Assembly (NCBI GenBank): GCA_037176725.1
Contig: JAZBRS010000020.1
Span: 50,992,001 to 51,056,000 of the forward strand
DNA: 64,000 nucleotides
Source: Posidonia oceanica
Taxonomy: Eukaryota > Streptophyta > Magnoliopsida > Alismatales > Posidoniaceae
Direction of reading: 5' to 3'
In this document: piece by piece, positions 11,324 to 24,242 of the stretch
How positions within the stretch are numbered: position 1 is the first letter of the stretch
How the letters are laid out: each line of letters opens with the position of its first letter
Made by a program: the position numbers and the translations under genes
Notes under the pieces: model-generated
The model's input: only the letters and a program-made list of their open reading frames with translations
The model's database searches: none
What the model was told of the DNA's origin: nothing

Positions 11324-14300
11324 TGTAACGACCCAAGTCGCTACCAACAAAACCAAAAGCCCAACAAATTTAAAACTTAATTAAATACAACAAACCACTG
11401 GACTTACAACAAATATCAATGTCAGGAACCGGCAGTGGATAGCTACGTGACTCCCACTATATGCACTATACTCCAAATCAACTAATCATCTGCACTAGAA
11501 AACCAAACAAGCACACGTGAGTGACCTAGAAATCGTCACCCAACACACACATCGCAAAAACCACGTGAGAAACCGGCGTAAAACCTCAACTACGGCACAA
11601 CCGGTAAAAATCCCAAAATCTGGGTCCACAACAAGCAATATAATCAAATAAAACACCATTCCCAAAGCTTACAAGCTAAAACCAGGGAAGACATGCGTTT
11701 ACAGAAATAATATAATTCACAAAGCCATGGCCCACCAGTCCAAACCTCAAAACCACACAAAACCCTCCAACCCCTCAGGCTGGGAAAACACTCGGCCCAC
11801 TGGCCAAGACAATGAGGAAATACCTTGCAAAACTAAAGCTCAATCAATATAACGGCCCACTGGCCCAATGCTCAAACCAAAGCCACAAACTCACGCCATA
11901 CACAGGCAGAAAGCAACTGGCCCAATATGGCCCAAACAACAGCAAAACTCACAAAGCCCGAAACTCAGGCGAAGCTCAAGGCCTAATACGGCCAGCAACA
12001 ACAAAACACAGCCCCACAGGCACAAAACCACAACTGATCGTATTGCCTGGCGCCAAGCAACCGATCTGGCCTCACGCAATAGCCAGGGACTCACCCCTGC
12101 AGCTTACTACGCTGCCACAGACACCCGCCCTGTGGAGGAGCATGTCCGTCCCGGCATCTCGTCACTAGAGATGCCTCAAAAGCGATCCCCCACCAGGGAA
12201 AGCTACTCACCCCAACTGGGCAAGCTATCCTCACTCAGGACAAATAACAGGGCACGTCTAATATACGACGACCTCAACTCAATGCTCCAACCCTTAGGCT
12301 AAGCCAGCACCAGTGCCCCGAACCACTAGAGGCTCCAACCCCTAGGTTCAGCCGGCACCCAAAACAAGGTGTGTCTCGGTGCTCGTAACAACTAGGGTAT
12401 CATGCCCAGCTACGCAGGAGTATCATACCTCCCGAGTCCGCTGCTACGATACCGCTAGGTACGGTCGGCACTCCAACCCCCAAACCTCAACCCAGGCAAA
12501 GTGTGCGACACAACAGGAATGCCGCGCTTTCCCGGGTCCAGCCATCACAACTCCCAGGTTTTCGGCCATGGAAAACCACGGCAAAACCATTTGCAAACCA
12601 TTCATATTTTTCCTCAAAAATCTCTTTGAAAACATTTATCAAATATTGTGGGCTAAAGCACAAAAAGCCCAAAAACCAACCGAGGGAAACCACATTGAAA
12701 AACATTTGTTGAGAAAACCCTCAGCCTCTGATTCGGCACGCCGAAATTCACCGGAGTGTGGGATCAAGGCAGAGGTTCACAAATTAGCACTAGAACGACG
12801 CTTCATTTTGGACCGGTGCTCCGTTTTGCTACAACAAACGGGGCTCCGCCCAAAAACGGTGCTCTAGATCAGGGGAAAACGAGACTCCGTTCCAAAAATG
12901 GAACTCCGGACGAGCGGAAAACAGGGCTCCGTTCCAAAAAATAGAACTCCGGACCAGGGGAAAACGGAACTCCGTTCCAGACCAGCTCAGAAAACTTAAA
13001 GAACCGACTTAAAACCCTAAATGCCCGAAACAAACTCTAAAACTAGCGTGCCATATACCGAAATCTCCGGAATAAAACAAGGAATGCAACCATACCCTCG
13101 ATATGGCATTCCGAGGCACACAACACAAGAAAACACCGGAAATCCAATATTCAAGTCAAATTCTATAAAAACACCAAAACTATAGAAAATCCGCACCGAA
13201 CTGGGCACGCAACACATGCAAACGAGTGTCTCAGCTCAAGCAACACAAATATAATACAATCGCCTCAATCCGAGGCCCAAAACACCGGAATCCACCGGAA
13301 AACCAATAATTCAAGCATTTAAGTCATCCAGGCCATAAATTCGGCCAAAAACCACAATAAATCTCTAAAAATTACCAAACATCTACCATAGCATATAAAC
13401 ATGGCAAGGTACACAATAAAATCACATTCAAACCATTTGAGAGCATTCAACCTCATCAAACAACGGAAAACCACATTCAAACTATAAGCCTACTGAAGCC
13501 AATTAAATTCACCTAAATGCATATAAATCCCTAAAAATTGCCAAACTTAAATATAACATATAAATCATGGCAATGGACACATGCAAGGCAAATTCTACAT
13601 ATTTAAGCCTCCTAGGGCGAGGCGTGTACCTTGGGACAGAGGGACAACCTCCGTCCACCGGCGATCCACGGGCACATCGAGCACGCCGCTCCACCAAGAC
13701 GACGACCGGAGCTCGCCGCCGCACCACTGCCGGCCACCGCACACCGGCCACCACCCATAGCCGCCATTAGAGGAGAAGAGGAGGAGGAGGAAGGAGAGGA
13801 CAGGAGGGGGAGGAAGGGGGAAAGGAGGAGGAGGGGAAAGGAAAGAGGGGGAGAGATCGGTGGGGAGAGGGGGAGGAGGAGGAGGAGGACTGCCCGCCGG
13901 CTAGGGCTAGGGCACGGGGAGGAGAGGAGGAGGAAGGGCACACGAGCTGGGGGAAGGGGGAGGAGGTCCGCACGCGTGGGGGAGGAGGGAGCACGCGCGT
14001 GGGAAGGGGAGGGGGAGAGGAAAAGAGGAGGGGGGAAGTGGCACGTGAGGGGGATGAGGGGGAAGGAGAAAGAGAGAGAGGAAGGAGGGGGAGGGAGAAA
14101 GAGAGAGAGAGAGAGAGAGAGAAGAAGGGAGAGAAAGAGAGAGAGAGAAAGAGAGTGAGAAACACAGGGACCATACCACAATCTGTCTCACCAACCACCA
14201 CAAGTGGGAGTCCACCACAACAATATAGGTGGAGACCCACACGAACCATAGATGGGGCCCACAACAACTCAAGTGGGGCCCACAAGGCCAATAACACCCA

Positions 14301-14364
14301 ACCAAAGCTAAGGAATTCATTAAACAAGCACAATTACAAGGAAAATGAATTCCCGGGTGTTACA
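11324..14364 (-). repeat. Element R 3' LTR (3,041 bp)
   Basis: On the plus strand it runs from TGTAACGACCC to GGTGTTACA. It matches the LTR at 57,221-60,229 and, inverted, the two LTRs of element F. Internal landmarks are an array of inverted CTCCGTTCC/GGAACTCCG motifs (12,780-12,990), a GC-rich leader at 13,620-14,060 and a GA microsatellite at 14,060-14,160. Long open frames across the GC- and GA-rich part on both strands are compositional and not genes. Confidence 0.93.
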
Positions 14365-16835
14365 TCATAAACACCTAAAAACGGATTTCGCCCCCAAAAT
14401 CAAGGGTAAACGAAAAGGTGTCGGTACGGAGCAAGGATGACATCCTCGCGCTCCCAAGTGGCCTGTTCTGCTCCATGATGCTGCCATTTCACAAAAACCA
14501 GCGGAATCACCCTATTCCGCAACACCTGTTCTCTGCGATCAATAATCTGGACAACCTCCTCAACAAAGGAGAGATCTTCCTAGAGCACCTCTAGCTGAAC
14601 AGGGATCACCTGTGAAACATCAACCAGACACTTCCTCATCATGGAGACGTGGAACACGCTGCGCACTGCCGACAGCTCTGGTGGTAGGGCCAATGTATAG
14701 GCAACTTCACCAACCCTCTGCGTGATCTGGTACGGGCCAATATAGCGGGGACTCAGCTTCCCACACTTGTCAAACCTCTTCACGCCCTTGGTCAGTGAAA
14801 CCTTCAAGAACACAAAGTCTCCCACCAGAAACTCCAACGATCTCCGCCTTTAGTCAGCATAATTCTTCTGTCGACTCTGTGCAGTCAGAAGCCTTCTGCG
14901 GATCAAGTCTACCTTGTCCGCATACTGCTGCACAAACTCTGGACCAAGAAGCTGCCGCTCACCTACCTCGCTCCAGCAAACTAGGGATTTGTAGGGCCTA
15001 CTGTACAGAGCCTCGTATGGTGCCATCCCGATGCAAGAGTAGTAGCTATTGTTGTAAGCAAACTCAACCAACGGCAGGTGGTCCTCCCAACTTCCTTGCA
15101 AATCCAGGGCAAAAGCTCTCAACATATCCTCCAGAGTCTGGATAGTCCTCTCTGTCTGACCGTCCGACTGAGGGTGGAAAGCTGTACTAATTGAGTACCG
15201 TGCCAAAAGCCTCCTGCAGAGTCCTCCAAAACCTCGAGGTAAACCACATGTCTCTATCAGACACAATGGATACAGGAACACCATGCAGCCGAACGATCTC
15301 CGATACATACAGTTCTGCCAACCACTGTAAAGGAAGATTCACTCGGATAGCAAGAAAATGAGCTGACCTGGTTAGCCGATTAACGATCACCCACACGGTG
15401 TTGTTCTTCCTCGGAGAACGCGGCAACCCAGTCACAAAATCCATAGAGATGTGCTCCCATTTCCATTCTAGTATACTCAAAGGCTGAAGAGTTCCTCCAG
15501 GTCTCTGGTGCTCTGCCTTGACTAGCCGGCAGGTCACACACCTTGCCATATAGCCAGCAACTTCTCTCTTCATGCCAGGCCACCAAAAATTCTACTTCAG
15601 ATCCCGATACATCTTCGTGGATCCTAGGTGGACGGTATACTTGGATCTATGAGCTTCATCCAGTAACATTTGCCTAGTCTCCTTGTACTGGGGCACAAAC
15701 AAACGCTGATCAAACCTCAGCTCCCTATGTACGCAAGAGAAAAGTCCGGTGCTTCCCCAGCGCGCAACTTCTCAACAGTCGCCTGAAAGAAGGAATCTGT
15801 CTGCTGACAAGCAATAATGAACTCCACTAACTTGGGACGAACAGACAAGCTCGCCATATAGGCACCGCCTGCTCCCTGATGTAGTTTCTTGAGTCCACAA
15901 TCAGCTAGATCCTCCAACATGGTCCACTCATTGACCATCAGGCTAGCCATAACATGCGTACGCCGACTTAGAGCATCGATGACCACGTTGGCCTTCCCAG
16001 GGTGGTTGGACAAACTGAAATCATAGTCCTTAAGATACTCCACCCACCTCCGTTGCCGCATGTTGAGGTCCTTCTGAGTAAATATATACTTCAAACTCTT
16101 GTGATCCGTGTAGACCTCAAACTGCTCCCCATACAGGCAGTGTCGCCAAAGCTTTAGCGCGAACACAACGATAGCCATCTCAAGATCATGGGTAGGGTAG
16201 TTCTTCTCGTGGTCTTTGAATTGACGGGAGGCATAAGCCACAACATTGCCACGCTGCATCAGAACACTACCCAAACCAACACCACTAGCATCACTATACA
16301 TAGTGAAGCCACCACTTCCAGAAGGCAAGGTCGGAATAGGAGCGGATGTCAGACGAGCCTTCAACTCATTGAAACTCGCCTCACAACCTTGGTCTCAAAT
16401 GAACGGAACCCCTTGCTTGGTGAGAGCTGTCAGGGATGAAGCAATAGAAGAGAAATCCCTGATAAACCTCCTGTAGTAACCTGCCAACCCTAAGAAACTT
16501 CTAATCTCAGACACACTCCTTGGTCTTTGCCAATTGCTAACCGCCTCAACCTCGGCAGGATCAACTCTGACGCCGTCTCCAGAGATAAGATGGCCAAGGA
16601 ACATAACCTCCCTCAACCAGAACTCACACTTGGGGAACTTGGCGTACAGCTGGTGCCGCCTCAGAACATCCAGCACCGCTCTCAGATGTTGGGCATGAGC
16701 TGCCTCATCTAAGGAGTAGACCAAGATGTTGTCTACAAAGACCACCACAAACTGGTCCAAGAATGGCCTGAAGATCCAGTTCATCAATTCCATGAATGCG
16801 GCAGGGGCGTTGGTCAAGCCAAAAGGCATAACCAC
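14365..16835 (-). pseudogene. Element R pol, 3' piece: RT end, RNase H, integrase, chromodomain
   Basis: The minus strand carries the C-terminal half of reverse transcriptase ([23 protein letters not shown]), RNase H ([16 protein letters not shown]), the integrase zinc region and core ([40 protein letters not shown]) and the tether with a chromodomain-like end. The RT catalytic motif is FVDN instead of FVDD, a GAC-to-AAC change that removes a metal-binding aspartate. Several stops and frame breaks follow. The 5' boundary is the insertion point of element O, which cuts RT just before MPFGLTNAP; the rest of RT resumes at 43,708. Confidence 0.9.
16831..16835. other. Target-site duplication of element O, left copy (ACCAC)
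   Basis: ACCAC abuts the O LTR terminus and recurs immediately after the other O LTR, at 43,703-43,707. It comes from the RT sequence of element R. Confidence 0.93.
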
Positions 16836-19800
16836 TGTCGTAATCCTGGTGTTCGGATCGTCCATGCACATTGCCAAAGCTCGTGTGCACCGATCAGAAT
16901 CAGGTTCACTATTAGCGGTTGTGTCCGAGAAGGAAGACTTAACTCGAAAACATTTTAAAAAGGAAAAAAGAGGAAGAAAAGAAGAAGATAAGACAAAATC
17001 GGAGTCGTCACCAAGTCTATTAGATCGGGAGACAAGGAAAATCGGGGAAATGCGTGAATAATCACGCAAAACCGAGCAAAAGATGCAATGCAAGACAATG
17101 CAGAAGAAATGAGATGCAAATGAATGCAAATGATGTGACTCGTGCCTAGGACAAGGGCAATATGGTCATTGCGGGCCAAGAGAGAGGGCAAGGACTCCTG
17201 TTACATACGGGGAAGGTGTTAGGCACCCCTGACACGCCCGAGAATCGGTCTTTCTAGGCTTACGCTCGCATATGCAGGGAAATGCAGACTTTAAATGCCT
17301 AAGTGCCAACGAATGCCTATCTAAATGCTCAAAGGTGTGCTCTAAGTGAGGGAAAGCAATGCAAGGAAGTAAACGTGCAATCTAAGCTCTCAGCAACGCT
17401 GTCTGTGTTCCGAACCGGGCGAAACCTAGCTCGTGAGAACTCCAGGCAGTAAGCATCACCGCCCTATATGCAAATGCAGGCGATAAAACGAAACAACGGG
17501 GAAAACAGGCAATGCGGGCGACATGCAAGAGGAAACAACGTAAAACACGCAAAACGACGCAAGAAACGAGGTAGGAACGCAAAACGATGCAAGGAACGAG
17601 GTCGATGCGCAAAATAATGCGAGAGACGAGACGAGAACGCAAAACGGTGCAGGAAAACGAAAGGGCACGCAAAACGGTGCAGGAAAACGAAAAGGCACGC
17701 AAATCGGTGCAAAAAAACGAAAGGGCGGCAAAATGGAGCGAGAAAATAAAGCAGCACGTAAAACGGTGCAAGAAAACGAAACAGCACGCAAAACGGGGCA
17801 GGAAAACGAAGTGGCACGCAAAACGGTGCAAGAAAACGAAACAACGCGCAAAACGGTGTAAGAAAACGAAACGGCACGCAAAGCAGTGCGAGAAAAGGAA
17901 GCGGCACGCAAAACGGTGCGAGAAAACAAAACGGCACACAAAACGGTGTGAGAAAACAAAACGGCACGCAAAACGGTGCAAGAAAACGAAACGGCACACA
18001 AAACGGTGCAAGAAAACAAAGGCGGCATGCAAAACGGTGCGAGAAAACAAGGCGGCACGCAAAACGGTGCAAGAAAACGAGGCGACACGCAAAACGGTGC
18101 AAGAAAGAAAAGCGGCACGCAAAACGGTGCAAGAAAACAAAGCGGCATGCAAAACGGTGCAAGAAAACGAAACGGCACGCAAAGCGGTGCGAGAAAACAA
18201 GGCGGCACGCAAAACGGTGCAAGAAAACAAGGCGGCACGCAAAACGGTGCAAGAAAACAAGACGGCATGCAAAACGGTGCAAGAAAACGAAGCGGCACGC
18301 AAAACGATGCGAGAAAACAAGGCGGCACGCAAAACGGTGAGAGAAAAAAAGCGAGAGGAAGCGTGCGAAAACCATGCGATGCGGATGGTATGCAAACAAT
18401 GCTACTGAAGTTCAGGAGGGCTTACTTGGGAAATCTGGGGCCTGATCTGAAATCCGATTGGTCCATGCTGAAGAGCGTTCCGCCGGAGTCGTCATGGCAG
18501 CTTACTTGAGAAGATCCAACGGTCGGATTGGAAGATATCACAGCTTCAAAGCAGAGGGGCCAGAACAGGGGAGAAGAATAGACCTAAGTGTTCAGGGGGT
18601 CCTAGGGGTGTGCAGACAGGTCCTCCCATGTGAATGGGAGCTAATGAAGCTTAAGGGTGTGCGGAGGATGCCAAATGCAAGAATGCAAGAATGCAAATGC
18701 ATGCCGAATGCAAGAAAGGACTTAAGGGTGATTTTTCAGAAGATTGGGGTCTCAAATGCAATTTTTGAAAAGATGGGGGTCTAAATGCAAAGGTTTTGAA
18801 AAGTTTGGGGCTTTTATGCAAGGGTTTTGGAAAAAAGAGGGTCTGCATGCAATTTTACAAAAGACAGGGTTCAAAATGCAATTTTCCAAGATGAATATGC
18901 ATCAGGGCAAGCTTTGAAATCATGTGGCAGTTCAGAATGCAATTTTGAAATCATTAAGGTCTAAAATGCCATTTTTCCAAAAAAACAGGGTCCTAAGTAG
19001 TCTGGGAATGCAGATGGGGGACTTACATGCAATTTTTCAAACATGTGGGGCTAAGATGCAATTTTATGAGCAAAATATGCACTAAAAGGACAGACAGAGG
19101 ACTGGCATGCAATTTTCAAATTATGCAAGGTCAAGAATGCAATTTTATAAGCTAAATATGCATTAAAATGACTACTGTGCATTAGAAGAGGACCTATATG
19201 CAAAAATCAGAAAATAGAGGGGGAAAAATGCAATGCAGCAAGCAAAAATGAAAAACAAATGCTAAGTTCTACAGGACAGAGGACCAGAAGGTAAATACTG
19301 AAAACAAAAAGGACCCAGAATGCAATTTTATATGACAAAATTAATGCATTAAATCTAATTAAACTACTGCAGGACTTAAGTGCAAAAATGAAAAGCTGGA
19401 GGGCCAAACTCAAACTTATTACTGAAGGAAAGCATAGTAAAAGGACCAGTATGCAAATAAAGAGAACCACAGATATTTCATGCAATTTTATATAGTTTCA
19501 GCTCAGAAATAAACAAATTTAATCAAATAAAGGACCTGAACGTAAATAAACAAGAACTGAAACCAAAAATGCAATTTAAGGGCAAAATAGCTTAGTAAAC
19601 AAAAATAAAGGCACAGTGGAATGGCCGGCGGCCATGGACACTGTAGCAAAAGCTACCAGCGTCCATGAACGCCTGCACAGGGGGACTGGAGCTGCGTGGG
19701 CTGGCGGGCGAGCTTCACCAGAGCTCGACGGAGGACAGGCGACGTCCGGCGAAGTCTGACGCTGGCTGGAGCGAACCGGAGAAGCCACCGGAGGTCTGCA

Positions 19801-22778
19801 GACCTGTCCGGAGGTCGAGCGGACGGAAGCGGCGACGGAGGACTGATCTGGGACCATGACTGAGCTCTTGGAGGCCGTGCGGAGCCGGGACGGCTGTCGG
19901 GGCGGCGTTCTGCAGCTCGGAGCGGCGGGACGGCGTCTGAGCTCGCCGGAGAAGATGACGGAGGGCAATGCTGACTCGGCGAAAACGGGACCAAAACCCT
20001 AATTTGGGGGGTCGGGAAGCATGAAGGGAAGAATGCTAGACTAATGGGGGAAGGAGGCACCTGATTTGGCGTCTGGATCGATCCCCCGACGCGGATGGGT
20101 TCTGTAGAGGTCTGCAAGGTCTGTCCGGCAGCTGCGGGTGTCGTCGGGGGCAGGTGAGCGTCGGGATCTGCTCCTGGGGTCACTCCGGTGCTTGCTGGGC
20201 GCTCGAACAGGAGTTCCGCGATCGGTGGAAGGAAATCGCTTTTTTGGGTTTAGCAGAGGCTACCGGAGGTGGGTGGAGGTTTGTGTTGCTCCTCAGGCCG
20301 CACGGAAGGTTCTGGTGGGTAGCTGGGAGTTCGGTGAAGGTCGCTAGATGGTTCGTTCGGGCAGCGGAGGTCTGTGGTGTATTTTTGTAGGTGGATCGAT
20401 TTCTGGCAGAAAAAGGTAACAGGTGTTTGTAGTGGAGGATTCTGGCTGTGATGGGTTGCTGGGCTAAAGGCCGGGGAGTCTGGGGAGCTGGTATTCCAGA
20501 GAGTACTGCAGAGGAAATTGGGCTGGAATGGTGGTCCGTGGAGGTGGGAATTTCGAAGGATGTGGTGATGGATTCTGTAAGGACTTTTTGGGTGTTTCTG
20601 GGTGGTTTCTGGATTAGTTTTTTGCTATGGAAGGGTGGAATGTAATCCTAGAAGTTCGGTGAGATTGGGGGGAGAATTCCAAGCGGTTTCGGTGGTGTTT
20701 GATGCTCTGATTTCCCTCGAACGTAAGGGAGGGAAGTTCTCAGTCTTTTGGGGTGGAGCTCGGGGAATTCTCCTCTCTCCTCTCTCAGGCTAAGGGCGTC
20801 TGGAAGATGATGTGTTCCGGGGTGAATTCTGGAAGGTGAAAAGGGCTGGACTCCGAAGGCTCTCGACCCACCCGACCTGCAGCCTTCTTCTGGCAGCCAG
20901 CAGAGGCTCGGAGCAGGCGTGGCAGGCGCACGGACAGCGTTCGGCGCACGCCGGTCCGGCTCGAGCAGGAGGCGTGCGTGGCGTGCCAGGAGCGAGGACG
21001 ACGCTGTCGTCCGCAGGGCTGACCGCTGGCAGAAGCTGCAGAGAGTTCAGAGGAAGGCGGGAGAGGAAGAAGAAGGGAGGAGAGGTGGAGACGTCCGTGG
21101 GCCGGGCCTGCGCGCGTGCGAAAAAAAGAGAAGAAAAAAGAAAGGAAAAGAAAGGGAGGAGGAGAGGAGAAGTGGGCCGGACCGGGCCCAAGAAAGAAGA
21201 AGAAAGAAAAAGAAAGAAAGGAAAATGGAAAGGAAGGAAGAAAAAAAGGAGGAAGAGAGAGGAGGGAAATAAAATTAAAATAAAAGTAAAATAGGAAAGA
21301 TTTTGAAAATGCTTTAAGGGTGTTGTTTTCAAGTTAAGATTTTTTAATTATGTTTTTAGAGATTGTTGTTTTTCTTTTTTTAATTAATTAGGATTAGAAA
21401 GGGTTTTAGTCTTGACTTAAGTGTTTAAGAATTATGTTTTCTTTAGATTATTTTTGATTTGGCTTTAATACTTGTTAACATTTTTAGTTGTTTATTTTTT
21501 TTTAGTTAAGTTTCCCTTGTCGAGTTTTTTAATTGAGTGTTGGCATTTCTAATTAGGCTTCTTAGTGGCTTGTTTCTTAATTAACTAGGAGGAGTTTTAG
21601 TCTTTTAGTTTTTTAGGATTTTCTTTAGTTTTCTTTTTAAATTATTTTCTGATTTTGTTTGTTAGAATCCTTTAAGGTTTTTTTAGTTAAATTTCTCTTG
21701 TTGAGTTTCTTAATTGGACGCTTTAAATTGTTTCAAGTTTTTGATTGTTTCTTTTAAGTGTTTTTTAATTAGTTACTTGTCTTAATGTTTTTAATTGCTT
21801 TCTTCTCTTTTAGGGTTCATTTTTATTATTTTTAATGAGGTTTTTCTTTTGTTTCGTTTTAATTATATTTTGGTTTTTTTTTTACTTGATTTTGCAACAT
21901 TTTCTTTGGTTTATTTTGTATTTTTTGGATTGCATTCTTAATTTCTCTTTTTAGTTGGATTTAGTTAGGTTTTTGTTTTGATTGTTTGTTTAAGTTTTTT
22001 AATTATTTCTTTTTAGGATTTTGATTTGTTTTTTCTTTTGTTTCAGAGTTTTACAGGTTTTTTTAAGGTTTTTATAGGTTTTTGAGGATTTAGTGGAAGA
22101 AAGGAAAAGAAAGGGGAAAGGAAAAAGAAAAGGAGGAAATGGAGGAGGAAAGGAGAAAGGTAGGAGTGGAAGGAAAATAAATATTAGAAAATCAGGGAAA
22201 ATAGTAAAAATAAGATAAAAATAGGAATAAGATGGAGAACAGATGGAAGCACAAGGGGGCCCACAGCCAGGCAAAAAAGTGGGAGAAAAGGGGATGAAAA
22301 GAAGGAGGATAATCAGGAGAGAGAGAGGAGAGAGAAAAGGATAATATAGGAGAGAGAAAACGATAATTTGGCCAAAAGGAGGTCTTAGAGGTTTCGAAAA
22401 GGGATGAAATTTGGCGGGTGTGTAGTCTAGGGTCTCTAGTCTTGGTCCCAGGGTTTTGGTTTGGTTTTGAGAAGGTTTTGGAGGGGTTTTGAGATGTAGA
22501 AAAAGGGTAGTTTTGCCTAAGTTTCCTAGGATTTTTGGGAGTGGTTTTGGTCTGAGATTTTAAGGGCTTTTTGGTGGGTTTGTTAAGTCAGGAAGGGTGA
22601 GTTTTCCTATGGATTTTGTGTAGTTTTTGGGTTCGGGAAAGGGGGTAATCTTAGGTTGAGTTTGGGCTTATTTTGAGGGGAAAGAGGGAGAAAATGGTGC
22701 GAGTTTGGCCCTAGGTTTGGGTTCAGAAGCCACCAGAAGATTCCAATCGATCCAGCCTGTCAAAATGGGGTATCAACA
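16836..22778 (-). repeat. Element O 3' LTR (5,943 bp)
   Basis: On the plus strand it runs from TGTCGTAATCC to GGTATCAACA; on the element strand it therefore starts TGTTGATACC. It contains a 30-bp tandem array (17,570-18,350), a stretch with many ATGCAATTTT motifs (18,740-19,580), a GC-rich part (19,620-21,280) and a T-rich part (21,300-22,080). It is about 155 bp shorter than the partner LTR, essentially the size of five array units. No gene is claimed in it. Confidence 0.93.
17570..18350. repeat. 30-bp tandem array in the O 3' LTR, about 26 units
   Basis: The unit is close to GGCACGCAAAACGGTGCAAG followed by AAAACGAAAC. Because 30 is a multiple of three and the unit lacks stops in most frames, long Arg/Lys-rich and Cys/Phe-rich open frames appear on both strands; these are artefacts. 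The partner array at 38,330-39,270 has about five more units. Confidence 0.92.
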
Positions 22779-22795
22779 GATGTCCCTCCCTGAGC
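22779..22795 (-). promoter_or_regulatory. Polypurine tract of element O
   Basis: On the minus strand CAGGGAGGGACATC directly precedes the LTR start TGTTGATACC. Position and purine content fit the plus-strand primer of reverse transcription. Confidence 0.65.
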
Positions 22796-23255
22796 GAGGT
22801 CAAGCGAAGCGAGGCCGCTGCTTAGGGTTGACGAGACACCCCATCTGACCAGCGGTAGCAGAGGGTTGCTATCGGCGTGAGTCACTTATTCGGCGGATGC
22901 GCCGAACGTCGTAGATCGTTGCCGCAATGCAAAGTGCAGGTGCAGACGGATGAAATGCAATGTATGCGATGCATGCTAATGCGGATGCAATGCAAAAGTT
23001 AGTGCTAGGGTTAGTACCGAACGCGGATGGCGCGACCGAAGAGCTGGTGCAACAGGGTGCTGGAGGGGAAGCCGCGGCGCGACGCGGAACTCGGTGGGAA
23101 GTCCAAACCTGTGCAGCAAGAAAGAAACAAAAGGCTGCTAGCTCTTGCCTAAGGGAGCAAGCCAGGCAAGGTGGCTGGAGCCGCGCAGAAGAAGGGTAGC
23201 CAGAGCTACAAAGATGCGGGGCTCCGTCTTTTGGGACGAAGTCGCGCGAAGGAGG

Positions 23256-24235
23256 TGATAAGTCATCGGACTTATCAGCTGGGGGGATGAGTTTCGGATC
23301 ATCAGCCGAGAGTGATAGTTTACGGTCCTATCAACCGGAAGTGATAGTTTACGGTCCTATCAACCGGAAGTGATAGTTTACAGTCCTATCAACCGGAAGG
23401 TGCAGTTGTGAGTGATAGTTACTGGATATCAGCCGTATAACATGGTTGCAGGTGATAGTTTAGGTTATCAGCCTAGGATGAGTTTTGGATCATCAGCCAG
23501 AGAATGATAGTTTACGGTCCTATCAACCGGAAAGGGCAAACCATGAGCAATAGTTACTGGATATCAGCCGTATAACATAATTGCGAGTGATAGTTTAGGT
23601 TATCAGCCTAGGATGAGTTTTGGATCATCAGCCAAAGAATGATAGTTTACTGTCCTATCAACCGAAAAGGTGCAATTATGAGGGATAGTTACTGGATATC
23701 AGCCGTATAACGCAAACCCATGATAGTTTTGGATATCAGTCCAGGATGAGTTTTGGATCATCAGCCAGAGAATGATAGTTTACGGTCCTATCAATCGGAA
23801 GCGATAGTTTACGGTCCTATCAACCGGAAAGGGTGTTTGCGAGCGATAGTTACTGGATATCAGCTGTATAATGCAATTGCGAGTGATAGTTTAGGTTATC
23901 AGCCTAGGATGAGTTTTGGATCATCAGCCAAAGAATGATAGTTTACGGTCCTATCAACCGGAAAGAGCAATTGTAATGGATAGTTACTGGATATCAGCCG
24001 TATAACGTAATTGCCAGTGATAGTTTTGGTTATCAGCCCAGAATGAGTTTTGGATCATCAACCAAGAGTGATAGTTTACGGTCCTATCAACCGGAAGCGA
24101 TAGTTTACGGTCCTATCAACCGGAAGGGGTAATTACGAGTGACAGTTACTGGATATCAGCCGTATAACACAACTGCAGGTGATAGTTTAGGTTATCAGCC
24201 TAGAGAATGATAGTTTACGGTCCTATCAACCGGAA
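23256..24235. repeat. Tandem hairpin array, block 1 (about 30 hairpins)
   Basis: Short inverted repeats follow one another with 8-9-nt loops that usually contain GG, and most are followed by AGCC or ACCGG. There are four main classes: TGATAG-TTTACGGTC-CTATCA, GATGA-GTTTTGGA-TCATC, TGATA-GTTACTGGA-TATCA and TGATA-GTTTAGGT-TATCA. They recur in a higher-order pattern of about 125-200 bp. The classes differ in stem sequence, yet both arms change together and pairing is kept. Unpaired spacers are more variable. The whole block is in the 3' UTR of element O. Confidence 0.9.
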
Positions 24236-24242
24236 AAGGCAG

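Noticed and set aside
13612..14370. Long Ser/Leu/Pro or Arg/Glu/Gly-rich frames in the R 3' LTR
   Set aside because: They come from GA/CT microsatellite and GC-rich LTR leader. Equivalent frames appear in all four R and F LTRs, with indels and no codon-level conservation.
16395..17129. A 244-codon minus-strand frame with RT motifs
   Set aside because: Its first part lies in the O LTR and its second in the R RT. It is a chimera of the insertion junction, not a gene.
17382..18408. Long open frames on both strands (Cys/Phe-rich on minus, Arg/Lys-rich on plus)
   Set aside because: They are open in several frames at once because the 30-bp repeat unit is a multiple of three and lacks stops. The same is true of 38,225-39,365.
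20812..21332. Arg/Lys/Glu-rich and Phe/Ser-rich frames in the O 3' LTR
   Set aside because: They lie in low-complexity purine-rich LTR sequence, open on both strands and repeated in the other LTR at 41,693-42,256.
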